DNA from: a bacterium
GTDB taxonomy: Bacteria > Vulcanimicrobiota > Xenobia > Xenobiales > JADMJV01
Length of the DNA: 47,838 nt
Assembly: GCA_018780265.1 (NCBI GenBank)
Contig: JADMJV010000005.1
Coordinates: 1-47,838, forward strand
Reading direction: 5' to 3'
Shown: positions 41,338 through 47,838 of the stretch, piece after piece
Layout of the letters: each line of letters begins with the position of its first letter
Numbering within the stretch: position 1 is the first letter of the stretch
The notes under the pieces: generated by a model
Seen by the model: only the letters and a program-made list of their open reading frames with translations
Databases searched by the model: none
Told to the model about the DNA's origin: nothing
Program-made: the position numbers and the translations under genes

Positions 41338-42768
41338 ATGAAAAAACTGCTACTTCCTCTTCTCTTGCTCTCTCCCGCTGTTTTTGCTCAAGGCACGCCC
41401 GACGTGGTGGGCCGCTTCTCCGGTCCGATGCCCACCGGCGTGGCCGTTTCTCAGAAGGGGCGGATCTTTGTCAATTTCCCCCGCTGGGGCGATGCGGTCA
41501 CCCACGCCGTGGTCGAATTGCGCGACGGCAAAGAAGTGCCCTTTCCCAGTGCTGAGCTGGCCGGTTACGATGCCAAGCGGGCTCACGAGACACTGGTTTC
41601 GGTGCAGAGCGTAGTGGTTGATTCGGCCGACAGGCTGTGGATTTTGGACACGGGTAGCATCCAGTTTGGCCCTCCCGTGGCCGATGGCCCCAAGCTGGTG
41701 GGTGTGGACCTGAAGACCAATCAGGTCCTGAAGATGATCCACTTTCCCACCGACGTGGTGAAGTCGACGACCTATCTAAATGATGTGCGCGTGGATGTGG
41801 CCCGCAACCTGGCCTATATCACCGACAGCGCTGTCAAAGGGCCCAGCGCCATCATTGTGGTGGACCTGCGCAGCGGTCGCTCGTGGCGCAAGCTGGATGG
41901 TCATCGCTCGGTCGAGGAGGAGGCTTCGTTTGTGCCGGTGGTGGAGGGAAAGCCCCTCTATATGCAGGGGAAGAATATGTCGGTGGGGGCGGACGGCATC
42001 GCCCTGTCGCCCGATGGGCAGAGGCTCTACTATTGCGCTCTGTCCGGACGCCGGCTTTACAGCGTGAGCACGGATGTGCTGGCTGACCCGGAGGCCGATG
42101 CAGCCTCCAGCGTGAAAGACGAAGGGGACAAGGGCGGGGCCTCGGACGGTCTGGAAATGGACGCCCAGGGCCAGCTCTATGCCACCAACTATGAGCAGGC
42201 TTCCATTTTGCGCCGCAATCAGGAGGGGCAGTATGCAACCCTCACTCAGCTGGACCGCAAATGGTGGCCGGACACTCTTTGTTTGAGCGACGGGTTTTTA
42301 TACTTCACGCTCAATCAACTGCAACGACAGGCCGATTTTCAAGGCGGCAAAGATCGACGGGAGAAGCCCTACCTGGTTTGCCGCATGGCCGTGGGCCAGC
42401 GCTCGGGTGGGGCCAGCACGCCGGCGATCGTGACCACGGCCAGCGGTCTCAAGTATGAGATCCTCAAGGCAGGGGACGGGGCGGCGGCCCAGCCCGGGCG
42501 CACGGTCTCGGTGCACTACACGGGCTGGCTGGAAAACGGCAAGAAGTTCGATAGTAGCGTGGATCGAGGCCAACCGTTCGAATTTCCCCTGGGCGCGGGC
42601 CGAGTCATCCCGGGTTGGGACGAGGGTGTGGCCGGCATGAAGGTGGGGGAGAAGCGCAAACTGACCATTCCCTCCAACCTGGGTTACGGGTCGCGCGGAG
42701 CCGGTGGTGGGGCTATTCCCCCCAATGCCACCCTGATTTTCGAAGTCGAATTGCTGCAGCTCAAGTAG
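41338..42768 (+). CDS. Exported major royal jelly/yellow-type propeller fused to FKBP peptidyl-prolyl isomerase
   Basis: A 476-residue protein. MKKLLLPLLLLSPAVFAQ is a signal peptide. Residues about 25-350 match the MRJP/yellow family: VAVSQKGRIFVNFPRWGD, LWILDTGS, LNDVRVDVARNLAYITDSA, GADGIALSPDGQRLYYCALS and DGLEMDAQGQLYATNYEQ. Residues about 366-476 are a complete FKBP domain: VSVHYTGWLENGKKFDSS, PFEFPLGAGRVIPGWDEG, GEKRKLTIPSNLGYGSRGAG, GAIPPNATLIFEVELL. Both halves are usually separate proteins. It should act outside the cytoplasmic membrane. The next gene starts immediately after the stop. Confidence 0.9.
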   Translation: MKKLLLPLLLLSPAVFAQGTPDVVGRFSGPMPTGVAVSQKGRIFVNFPRWGDAVTHAVVELRDGKEVPFPSAELAGYDAKRAHETLVSVQSVVVDSADRLWILDTGSIQFGPPVADGPKLVGVDLKTNQVLKMIHFPTDVVKSTTYLNDVRVDVARNLAYITDSAVKGPSAIIVVDLRSGRSWRKLDGHRSVEEEASFVPVVEGKPLYMQGKNMSVGADGIALSPDGQRLYYCALSGRRLYSVSTDVLADPEADAASSVKDEGDKGGASDGLEMDAQGQLYATNYEQASILRRNQEGQYATLTQLDRKWWPDTLCLSDGFLYFTLNQLQRQADFQGGKDRREKPYLVCRMAVGQRSGGASTPAIVTTASGLKYEILKAGDGAAAQPGRTVSVHYTGWLENGKKFDSSVDRGQPFEFPLGAGRVIPGWDEGVAGMKVGEKRKLTIPSNLGYGSRGAGGGAIPPNATLIFEVELLQLK

Positions 42769-43227
42769 ATGGTGACACTGGGGATCCTTTCCAGTACCCA
42801 TTCGCTGAGAATGGCCCGGGTCTCCGGGACGCGCTTTGCGCCTCTTTGGCACCCGGGCCTGGACACGCTCAAGTTTCCCGACCTGGAGGACGAGGGAGCC
42901 CTGCTCCACGCTTTGGGCAAGTCGGTGCTGGCCATGCTGGCCGAAAAGCCCCCCGCAGCCATTCGACTGCTCAAGGTGGTGGGCAGCCAGCATAACCATC
43001 CGCTGGAGATTCGCGTCAAGGTGGAAGGGTTGCTGCAGATGCTGGGGGCCCGGCTCAGCATTCCCACCTCGCTGGTGGTGCCGGTGGCTTTGCGTAACCT
43101 GGAGAAGAAATTCGATATTCTGACCGGCTCCTCACCCGAAGACTGCCTCAACGGGGGCAAGAAGTTTAAGTCCGTTGATTTGCGCACGGCCGTTTTGACG
43201 GGCTGGTTTGGATTGCCCGAGTCTTAG
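42769..43227 (+). CDS. Conserved-looking protein of unknown function (possible RNase H-like fold)
   Basis: A 152-residue protein whose ATG directly follows the previous stop (TAG-ATG), which points to co-transcription. Motifs such as LEIRVKVEGLLQMLG, IPTSLVVPVALRNLEKKF and RTAVLTGWFGLPE recall RNase H-like DUF3010-type proteins, but only weakly. No catalytic residues can be assigned. Its last 62 bases are antisense to the truncated peptidase E. Confidence 0.6.
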   Translation: MVTLGILSSTHSLRMARVSGTRFAPLWHPGLDTLKFPDLEDEGALLHALGKSVLAMLAEKPPAAIRLLKVVGSQHNHPLEIRVKVEGLLQMLGARLSIPTSLVVPVALRNLEKKFDILTGSSPEDCLNGGKKFKSVDLRTAVLTGWFGLPES

Positions 43228-43621
43228 GCTTGTAGCCGCCGATCGCGGCGCGGGGCACCACATCCAGCCCGTGAACCCGCCAGATCTCCAGCAAATTCGC
43301 CGTGGTCCCGCCACCCACATAGACCACCTCCTGATTCGCGATAAAACTCGCCAAATCGGTTGTGTTGGCGGGGTGCTGGGCCAGAGACGACGAGTCAAAA
43401 AGTGTCAGGTCGGTGGCCGTTGCCTTTCCGCTAAAGGCACGATACAACTTCACACTATAGCGGGCCGAACCGGCGCTGGCCGTCGGAACAAAACACACTC
43501 GTGCCGGTCGTCGGCGCGTCAGGGAGAGCACAAAATCATCCAGCAGCGGATTCTCTGGCTCTATCAAGAAACTACCGCCATCCATCGCCACGATATGCCC
43601 ACCCGGCAAACTCTCAGCCAT
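43166..43621 (-). pseudogene. Truncated peptidase E-like (family S51) gene
   Basis: The first roughly 125 codons match peptidase S51: MDGGSFLIEPENPLLDDFVL, RPARVCFVPTASAGSARY and EVVYVGGGTTANLLEIWRVH. In intact enzymes this is followed within about 15 residues by the nucleophile motif GxSAGS. Here the match stops after about GLDVVPRAA (near 43230), and the frame ends with unrelated GGYKPKTRAIQ... The catalytic Ser and His and about 90 C-terminal residues are missing. The break coincides with the end of the convergent gene at 43227, so a deletion probably joined the two. The product is unlikely to be active. Confidence 0.78.
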
Positions 43622-43747
43622 CGTTCAGCTAGCTCATTACATCTACCTTGCAGGGGCTCACTTCAAGCCTGCAAGGCATATCTCGAACTACCAGCCCGAG
43701 ACGATATTCAAAAGGGTGCGGACTCGGGAGACCGAATCTTTCAAATT

Positions 43748-44419
43748 ATGAAACGCAACCTGGAAGTGTTCCTCATCGTGGTAGGTTGCGCACTGGTCTT
43801 CTCTCAAGCGGCGCGAAACCACAAACCGTCCCCGACCCCAATGCCTGCGCTCGCGACCCCAGCCGGCCAAGTCAAACTCTACGAGTGTCCCCACCTTTTT
43901 GACGACCCCAAGACCCAGAATCTATTTAAAAAGGCCGAGTCTCATCGCAAGGACCCTTCCTGCCTGGCCGAGTATGACCGGCTCATCGCCTTGCAGCCCA
44001 ACAACCCGGTGGGCCACTACCATAAAGCCTACGCGCTAGACGATCAGAATCGCCCTGACGCGGCCATTCTGGTCGTGAACCGGGCCATCGAGATCGAGCC
44101 CGGTTTTGCCAATGCATGGTGGTTGCGGGCCTACTGCCGAGACCAGTCCGATCAGCACAAAGACTGGCAATTGGGCGTGGACGATGTCAGTCGGGCGATC
44201 GATTTGGATCCGGACGCGAGTAACTACGATATGCGAGCCGGATTGTTGCTGAAGCTGGGGCGATTGGAAGAAGCACTGGCCGATTCGGATCGAGCTGTAC
44301 GTGCCGAACCAGCTCGGGACTACCTGATTCAGAGGGCCGAAATCTGCGAGGCGTTGGGCAAACTCACGGAAGCGGCGCGTGATCGGAAGGCGGCGTCGAC
44401 AGCCCCAGAGGCCAACTAG
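43748..44419 (+). CDS. TPR protein with N-terminal membrane anchor or signal
   Basis: A 223-residue protein. MKRNLEVFLIVVGCALVFSQ is a signal or anchor; the C within it does not sit in a good lipobox. After a Pro-rich linker come about three to four TPR units (CLAEYDRLIALQPNNPVGHY, AILVVNRAIEIEPGFANAWW, DDVSRAIDLDPDASNYDMRA, ALADSDRAVRAEPARDYLIQ). Such proteins act as periplasmic scaffolds; no partner is evident. The longer frame to 43208 is antisense to the peptidase remnant and is rejected. Confidence 0.82.
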   Translation: MKRNLEVFLIVVGCALVFSQAARNHKPSPTPMPALATPAGQVKLYECPHLFDDPKTQNLFKKAESHRKDPSCLAEYDRLIALQPNNPVGHYHKAYALDDQNRPDAAILVVNRAIEIEPGFANAWWLRAYCRDQSDQHKDWQLGVDDVSRAIDLDPDASNYDMRAGLLLKLGRLEEALADSDRAVRAEPARDYLIQRAEICEALGKLTEAARDRKAASTAPEAN

Positions 44420-44509
44420 CTTACGGGATAGTTGTCCATCACCCGGCCGAGGCCATGAGGCGCGAAAGCGTAGCAGTAGACAGCATTCAGCAGAGGTCTT
44501 GCCTCGTCG

Positions 44510-45478
44510 CTATCCGGGGGCGGGCGTTGTGCAGCAACCCTGACCCGACCTGTACACGGGGATCCCGAGTTCTGCGGCCATGGGAAAGAAGCGCAGCGGA
44601 TCCGCCACCAAGTAACGCCCCCAAAACGACTCCTCATCCGTGCGTCCGCCGCCCAATCGCAAGACCCGCTCGCTGCGACCCAGGCTCTCCAGCAAACGGT
44701 CGAACTCACGCGACAAATCCCTCTCGTTCACCCAGGTCAGATCCCCCTTGACATAGATGCTGCGAGATTGACCGTCCAGCCGAAAGCCGATTTCCCAAAC
44801 CACCTCCTCCTCGCGGAAAACCGGCACCCCCCTCAACTCCTCCGGCAGATCCTCCCCGGCAACTTCAACCAGTCCCTCTGTTAAGGCCGTCTGGACCACC
44901 TCGCACAAAGCCAACCCGGCCAGCCGGCCCATTCCTTGCCACCATGAGCGGTAGTCGGGCTCCCCTCCGTTGTTGTAGAGCGAGGCGGAAAACACCCTGC
45001 CTTTGAGTAGGGTCGCGGCCAGATTTCCCACTCCGTAATAGGCCAGCACCGCAGCCGGATCAGCCAACCACCCGTCCAGCTTCTCCAGATCACCGGCCTC
45101 CGGCTCGCCCGCCACCCCCGCCGCTTGCAACCGCGCCAGCAGATCCTGACTGGAAAACCCGAGCTCGCGCCAGCGAAACAACTGCCGATCCCACTCGCAC
45201 AAACCGGCAAGGGTTGCCGCCTGGCGGCAGCCACAACGGACCAAACGGTAGGCGATATGATGGCCCACCACATCACCGCAGCGATCCACCAGTGCGGCCC
45301 GGAGCGCATCCAACAACTCCGGCGTCGCCGGCCAGCGCCCCCGGTCAAAATCCGCCTCAGGAAGAGCCGCCCCCAGACGATTCTCCCGATCGACCAGAGC
45401 CGCGGAAACGGGAGTCGAATCCAGCGTCTCCTGCTCACTTCTTGGCTCCGGCCACTCAAAATTCAATGATTCCAGCAA
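44510..45478 (-). CDS. Hypothetical protein
   Basis: A 322-residue soluble protein of unknown function. The N-terminal half is helical with a small cysteine cluster (YRLVRCGCRQAA, LCEWDRQLFRWREL). The middle has DYRSWWQGMGRLAGLALCEV. The C-terminal half has beta segments (FREEEVVWEIGFRLDG, RSIYVKGDLTWVNERDLSRE), ending near CCTTPAP. No family is recognised. The start is uncertain: the TTG at 45478 lacks a good ribosome site. Bases 44420-44509 downstream hold nothing I recognise. Confidence 0.6.
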   Translation of the reverse strand: MLESLNFEWPEPRSEQETLDSTPVSAALVDRENRLGAALPEADFDRGRWPATPELLDALRAALVDRCGDVVGHHIAYRLVRCGCRQAATLAGLCEWDRQLFRWRELGFSSQDLLARLQAAGVAGEPEAGDLEKLDGWLADPAAVLAYYGVGNLAATLLKGRVFSASLYNNGGEPDYRSWWQGMGRLAGLALCEVVQTALTEGLVEVAGEDLPEELRGVPVFREEEVVWEIGFRLDGQSRSIYVKGDLTWVNERDLSREFDRLLESLGRSERVLRLGGGRTDEESFWGRYLVADPLRFFPMAAELGIPVYRSGQGCCTTPAPG

Positions 45479-45904
45479 AACCTGCGCGCTGGGCAGTTAG
45501 TTCAACATCCCTGCCAGCTTAGCATGGGCCGCGAAATCAGGGATCCCACCCTGGCGGTAGGGCTGGATGGATTTCTGAGAATGGAGATGGCTTTGCCCAA
45601 TCGTAGGCCACGAGGAGGGTCACGCCGGTGTCTTTTGTTTCTGGGCTGTGCAGGCCTGGCAGGTCCCAGGTTAATCCTTAAGAGAACGTGCATAGAGGTA
45701 AAATACCGCGGTTCCCTGCAGACCCTCAGGCATAGATGTTCTCACAAGTGGGCCTTCAATCCGCTACTTAGCCCGTTTGGAAGTGCTTATCGACCGGGCG
45801 TTCTGGTAGCGACCCCGGTTTGGCACGGTCTGCCCCCGCCGCGGAGTGGGGCTGGTTAGAGACTCCGCAAGAGGCCGACGGCCATTTTCGCAGAAATATC
45901 TCCA
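45479..45904. other. Stretch without a convincing gene
   Basis: A frame of 111 codons (45524-45859, plus) is open but has no ribosome site, and its product looks like random sequence. I see no RNA gene, repeat or operator here. It could be an untranslated or decaying region before the FliF-C-like gene. Confidence 0.45.
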
Positions 45905-46336
45905 ATGCGCTACTGGCGAGACTTGGCCTGTCTGATTGTGGTCCTGGCTGCAGCCTCCTGGATGTTACGTCCGCCTGACAATCCAGTGTCGGTTGGGGAG
46001 AGGCAGTATCGAGCCAACGAGTCCTTTCAGCGCCGACTGGAGCAAGAACTGAGAACTCGCGCTCAAGACAATGTCGATCGTGTTATGGGACCGGGATCTA
46101 GCATCACGGTCAATGTGGATTCCAGCTGGTGGGACCGGGAGGATAAAGTCATCGTTGCAGGCGAGGAACGAGTTGCCAGGCGCTCGGGGCCTGAGATTCA
46201 CAGGATTTCGGTGGCCGTTGTGCTGCGCCGCAAGAGTTCCCCCCAACGCGAGGCAAACATCGGAAAACTGTTGAGCACGGCCTTAGGTCTGGATAAAGGG
46301 CGAGGGGATGAGATATTCGTAACCACTGTCCAATAA
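45905..46336 (+). CDS. Small membrane protein with a FliF/YscJ C-terminal-like domain
   Basis: A 143-residue protein with one N-terminal hydrophobic helix (LACLIVVLAAASWML, about 7-21). The rest follows the C-terminal (YscJ_FliF_C) part of the flagellar MS-ring protein FliF: RVMGPGSSITVNVDSSWWD, then VVxxEERVARRS, EIHRISVAVVLRRK, and TALGLDKGRGDEIFVTTVQ, the family AVGxDxxRGDxVxV end. FliF itself is about 550 residues with two helices and ring-building motifs that are absent here. No other flagellar or type III secretion gene is in the window. It may be a fragment or an independent small protein. Confidence 0.65.
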   Translation: MRYWRDLACLIVVLAAASWMLRPPDNPVSVGERQYRANESFQRRLEQELRTRAQDNVDRVMGPGSSITVNVDSSWWDREDKVIVAGEERVARRSGPEIHRISVAVVLRRKSSPQREANIGKLLSTALGLDKGRGDEIFVTTVQ

Positions 46337-46476
46337 CCGAACTTACTGGACTGCACCGGCGCTCACAGGTGTCGCTCCAGCCTCTTCCGCCGCTGGATCC
46401 TTCATGGGCCCAGAAACAACAACAACAACAACCTGATTGCTTGACGCCTTCGGACTAAATCCACTAGACTAAGTTC

Positions 46477-46708
46477 ATTCGAGTCATCAATATTCATGAG
46501 GCGAAGACCCATTTGTCCAGGCCTCGATGAGGTAAAGGCCGGTGAAGATTTTATCCTGGCCAAAATGGGCAAGCCGTTTGCGCGCTTGAGCCCCTTGGAA
46601 ACTCCCAAGAGGGTCCCAATGGGCTTTTTGAAAGGCGAGGCTGGAGAGGAGATTTTTGACCCACTCCCAGACGAGGAATTGGCGGAATGGGAGCACCCGG
46701 TCGTTTGA
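46477..46708 (+). pseudogene. Frameshifted Phd/YefM-family antitoxin gene
   Basis: The N-terminal half reads VINIHEAKTHLSR at 46483-46521, a textbook Phd start. Where Met should be (46477) there is ATT. The frame then stops after LSRPR. The C-terminal half continues in another frame as LDEVKAGEDFILAKMGKPFARL ... LKGEAGEEIFDPLPDEELAEW, ending at 46708. Both a start-codon change and a +1/-2 frameshift near 46522 are therefore needed to explain it. An internal 70-codon frame from ATG 46496 could still make the C-terminal part. Confidence 0.78.
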
Positions 46709-46995
46709 TCAGGGCTCGGCTGGATACTCACGTCTTACAGTGGGCTCTTTTCTCTCCAGAGAAACTCCCGTAATTCAGAGGCAGCCGCGAGCACGGTGTT
46801 CTGGAGTGCAAATTGCGCCGATTCTCCCCACAGGGTGGCCTGATCCGAGTGGAAGTGCTCAAAGCCCAATCACGGCTGACCATGTCGATCTGTTGAGAAG
46901 GGTCTGGAAGCTGGAAGCCGGCGACCGCATTCCCTATTTTCCTATCGACCGCCATCAACTCGATCGGTCCTACTCGCAGAGCCTGCCGGGATAAC
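46705..46995 (+). pseudogene. Decayed VapC-type PIN-domain toxin gene
   Basis: From TTG 46705, in a TTGA overlap with the antitoxin remnant, the frame reads IRARLDTHVLQWALFSPEKL, the PIN N-terminus with its first catalytic Asp. It then hits TAA at 46771. Later pieces lie in other frames: AASTVFWSAN (about 46785-46815) and PITADHVDLLRRV (about 46865-46905). The order matches VapC, but stops and frameshifts break it. The locus is a dead toxin-antitoxin pair. Bases 46996-47318 hold no recognisable gene. Confidence 0.7.
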
Positions 46996-47318
46996 TTCGT
47001 GAACTTGCAGACCGTTGAGGAAAAGGCCGTCACGGCCCTGTCCGGCCTATCGGTGTTGGCCAACGAACGAAATCCCGCTACCTACAGGCACAAAAGCGGT
47101 GGTTATCGGCCGCGTGATTTTCACCCATGAATAGAAGCAGCACCCCTTTCCCACCCAGACCTTGACTTGTCCCGCCTTCTATGCGACTCTTTTCGGAGTC
47201 ATCCCAGGATGGACTTCTCCGTTATATCGAGAGTGATAATCGTCCTCGAATGAGATCGACTATTTCCGGAAGTCTCCCCGGCAAAGGCGGGGGGTGCAGG
47301 TTAGATTCAGGAGGCCTC

Positions 47319-47789
47319 ATGCAGATTAACCCAAATAACGCCGGAGCTATGCGAATCGCCCAGAAAGTAATCGATCAGGTTGATCGTGAGAAGGCCAAAG
47401 TGGCAGAAATGGATGGGACGCGTTATGATGCGGCCCCCAAATCAGATTCCGTCGAACTGAAGAATGTGGTTCGCAATCCGGTCAAGCGTATGGTAGGAAC
47501 GGCTCTTAGCGGGGACTATAGCGAAGGGGGCTGGAACGCCAAGGCTCAGTTTAAAGAGCCCTTTAGCAAAGAGGTCGTTGATATGACGTCCAGCGTGAAA
47601 GACGATCCTTATAGCCCAAGCAAGGAGCAAAAACTGGAATATCACGAGACTCCCGAGCAGAAGACCTACAGCGTATTCAATCGAGAAGTCACATTTGGCG
47701 ACGGCGCCGGCTATGTCGGTCGCAAGGAACATTGCATTACGGTCACCGTCAACAGAGCTACCGGCGCTCTCTTTATGGAAGAGAGCTAG
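47319..47789 (+). CDS. Small hydrophilic protein of unknown function
   Basis: A 156-residue protein beginning MQINPNNAGAMRIAQKVIDQ. There is no signal peptide or membrane segment. It is Lys/Glu-rich, with a moderately conserved-looking middle (VVRNPVKRMVGTALSGDYSE) and a beta-type end (KEHCITVTVNRATGALFMEE). AGGAGG at 47309-47314 lies 4 bases before the ATG and fixes the start; the longer frame from 47181 is not supported. No family is recognised. Confidence 0.65.
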   Translation: MQINPNNAGAMRIAQKVIDQVDREKAKVAEMDGTRYDAAPKSDSVELKNVVRNPVKRMVGTALSGDYSEGGWNAKAQFKEPFSKEVVDMTSSVKDDPYSPSKEQKLEYHETPEQKTYSVFNREVTFGDGAGYVGRKEHCITVTVNRATGALFMEES

Positions 47790-47838
47790 TCTGACACTCC
47801 GCGGATCGTATAATGCATAGGTTTACGCGGCAAAGATC

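Noticed and set aside
43208..43747. A long N-terminal extension of the TPR protein
   Set aside because: It is antisense to the peptidase E remnant and has no signal peptide; the ATG at 43748 starts one.
46414..46432. An AAC triplet run
   Set aside because: A short simple repeat of about six units with no clear role.

Overview
The window is about 47.8 kb of GC-rich bacterial chromosome (my estimate is around 60% GC). It is densely coded on both strands, with many 1-18 bp gene overlaps. The gene mix is two FHA-domain regulators, Ser/Thr kinases, a type IV pilin/type II secretion cluster, a Tat-exported sulfatase with its radical-SAM maturase, and an ergothioneine pair. No 16S rRNA or other decisive marker is present. 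The style recalls lineages such as Vulcanimicrobiota/Eremiobacterota, Armatimonadota or Chloroflexota, but this is only an impression. No CRISPR array, insertion sequence or prophage was seen.  Layout, left to right. (1) 1-4181: the 3' part of a large multi-PAS hybrid histidine kinase. (2) 4168-8656, minus strand: maturase, sulfatase, small anchored protein and adenylate kinase, closely spaced. (3) 8704-16767: a type IV pilin/type II secretion-like operon on the minus strand (GspF/PilC-like protein, membrane Ser/Thr kinase, two prepilins, one large pilus-like protein). Its genes overlap by 1-19 bp, and it is flanked on the plus strand by two regulators that share an N-terminal module plus FHA domain, one carrying a kinase and the other a SARP/BTAD transcription-activator half. 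(4) 16764-22911: a TPR protein overlapping a 1580-residue protein that joins a BrxC/PglY-like ATPase to a PglZ-like domain, followed by tandem palindromic repeats and a small zinc-ribbon membrane protein. (5) 23044-25757: PPK2 polyphosphate kinase, divergent from an ImuB-like Y-family polymerase with a DUF6504-like partner. (6) 25885-28132: egtB-egtD. (7) 28667-29669: tRNA-Tyr with promoter and terminator, and an RmlD-like reductase. (8) 29707-32629: a secreted glycine-rich tandem-repeat protein, an ECF sigma factor and an anti-sigma/FecR-like protein. The first two are preceded by nearly identical ECF-type promoters. (9) 32626-40765: methyltransferase, small disordered protein, vWA protein coupled to a pyruvate-kinase-like protein, HemW, a 615-residue Gly-heptad protein and homogentisate dioxygenase. 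(10) 40823-43227: a PilZ protein, a royal-jelly-type propeller fused to an FKBP isomerase, and an unknown gene. (11) 43166-47838: a looser stretch with a truncated peptidase E, a TPR protein, an unknown protein, a small FliF-C-like protein, a decayed Phd/VapC toxin-antitoxin locus and a small unknown protein.  The strongest candidates for something new are the TPR plus BrxC-PglZ fusion, which lacks all other BREX genes here, and the ECF circuit that links a repeat-rich secreted protein to its own sigma factor through matching promoters. Next come the paired FHA regulators around a pilus operon that contains a kinase, and the vWA/pyruvate-kinase-like pair.
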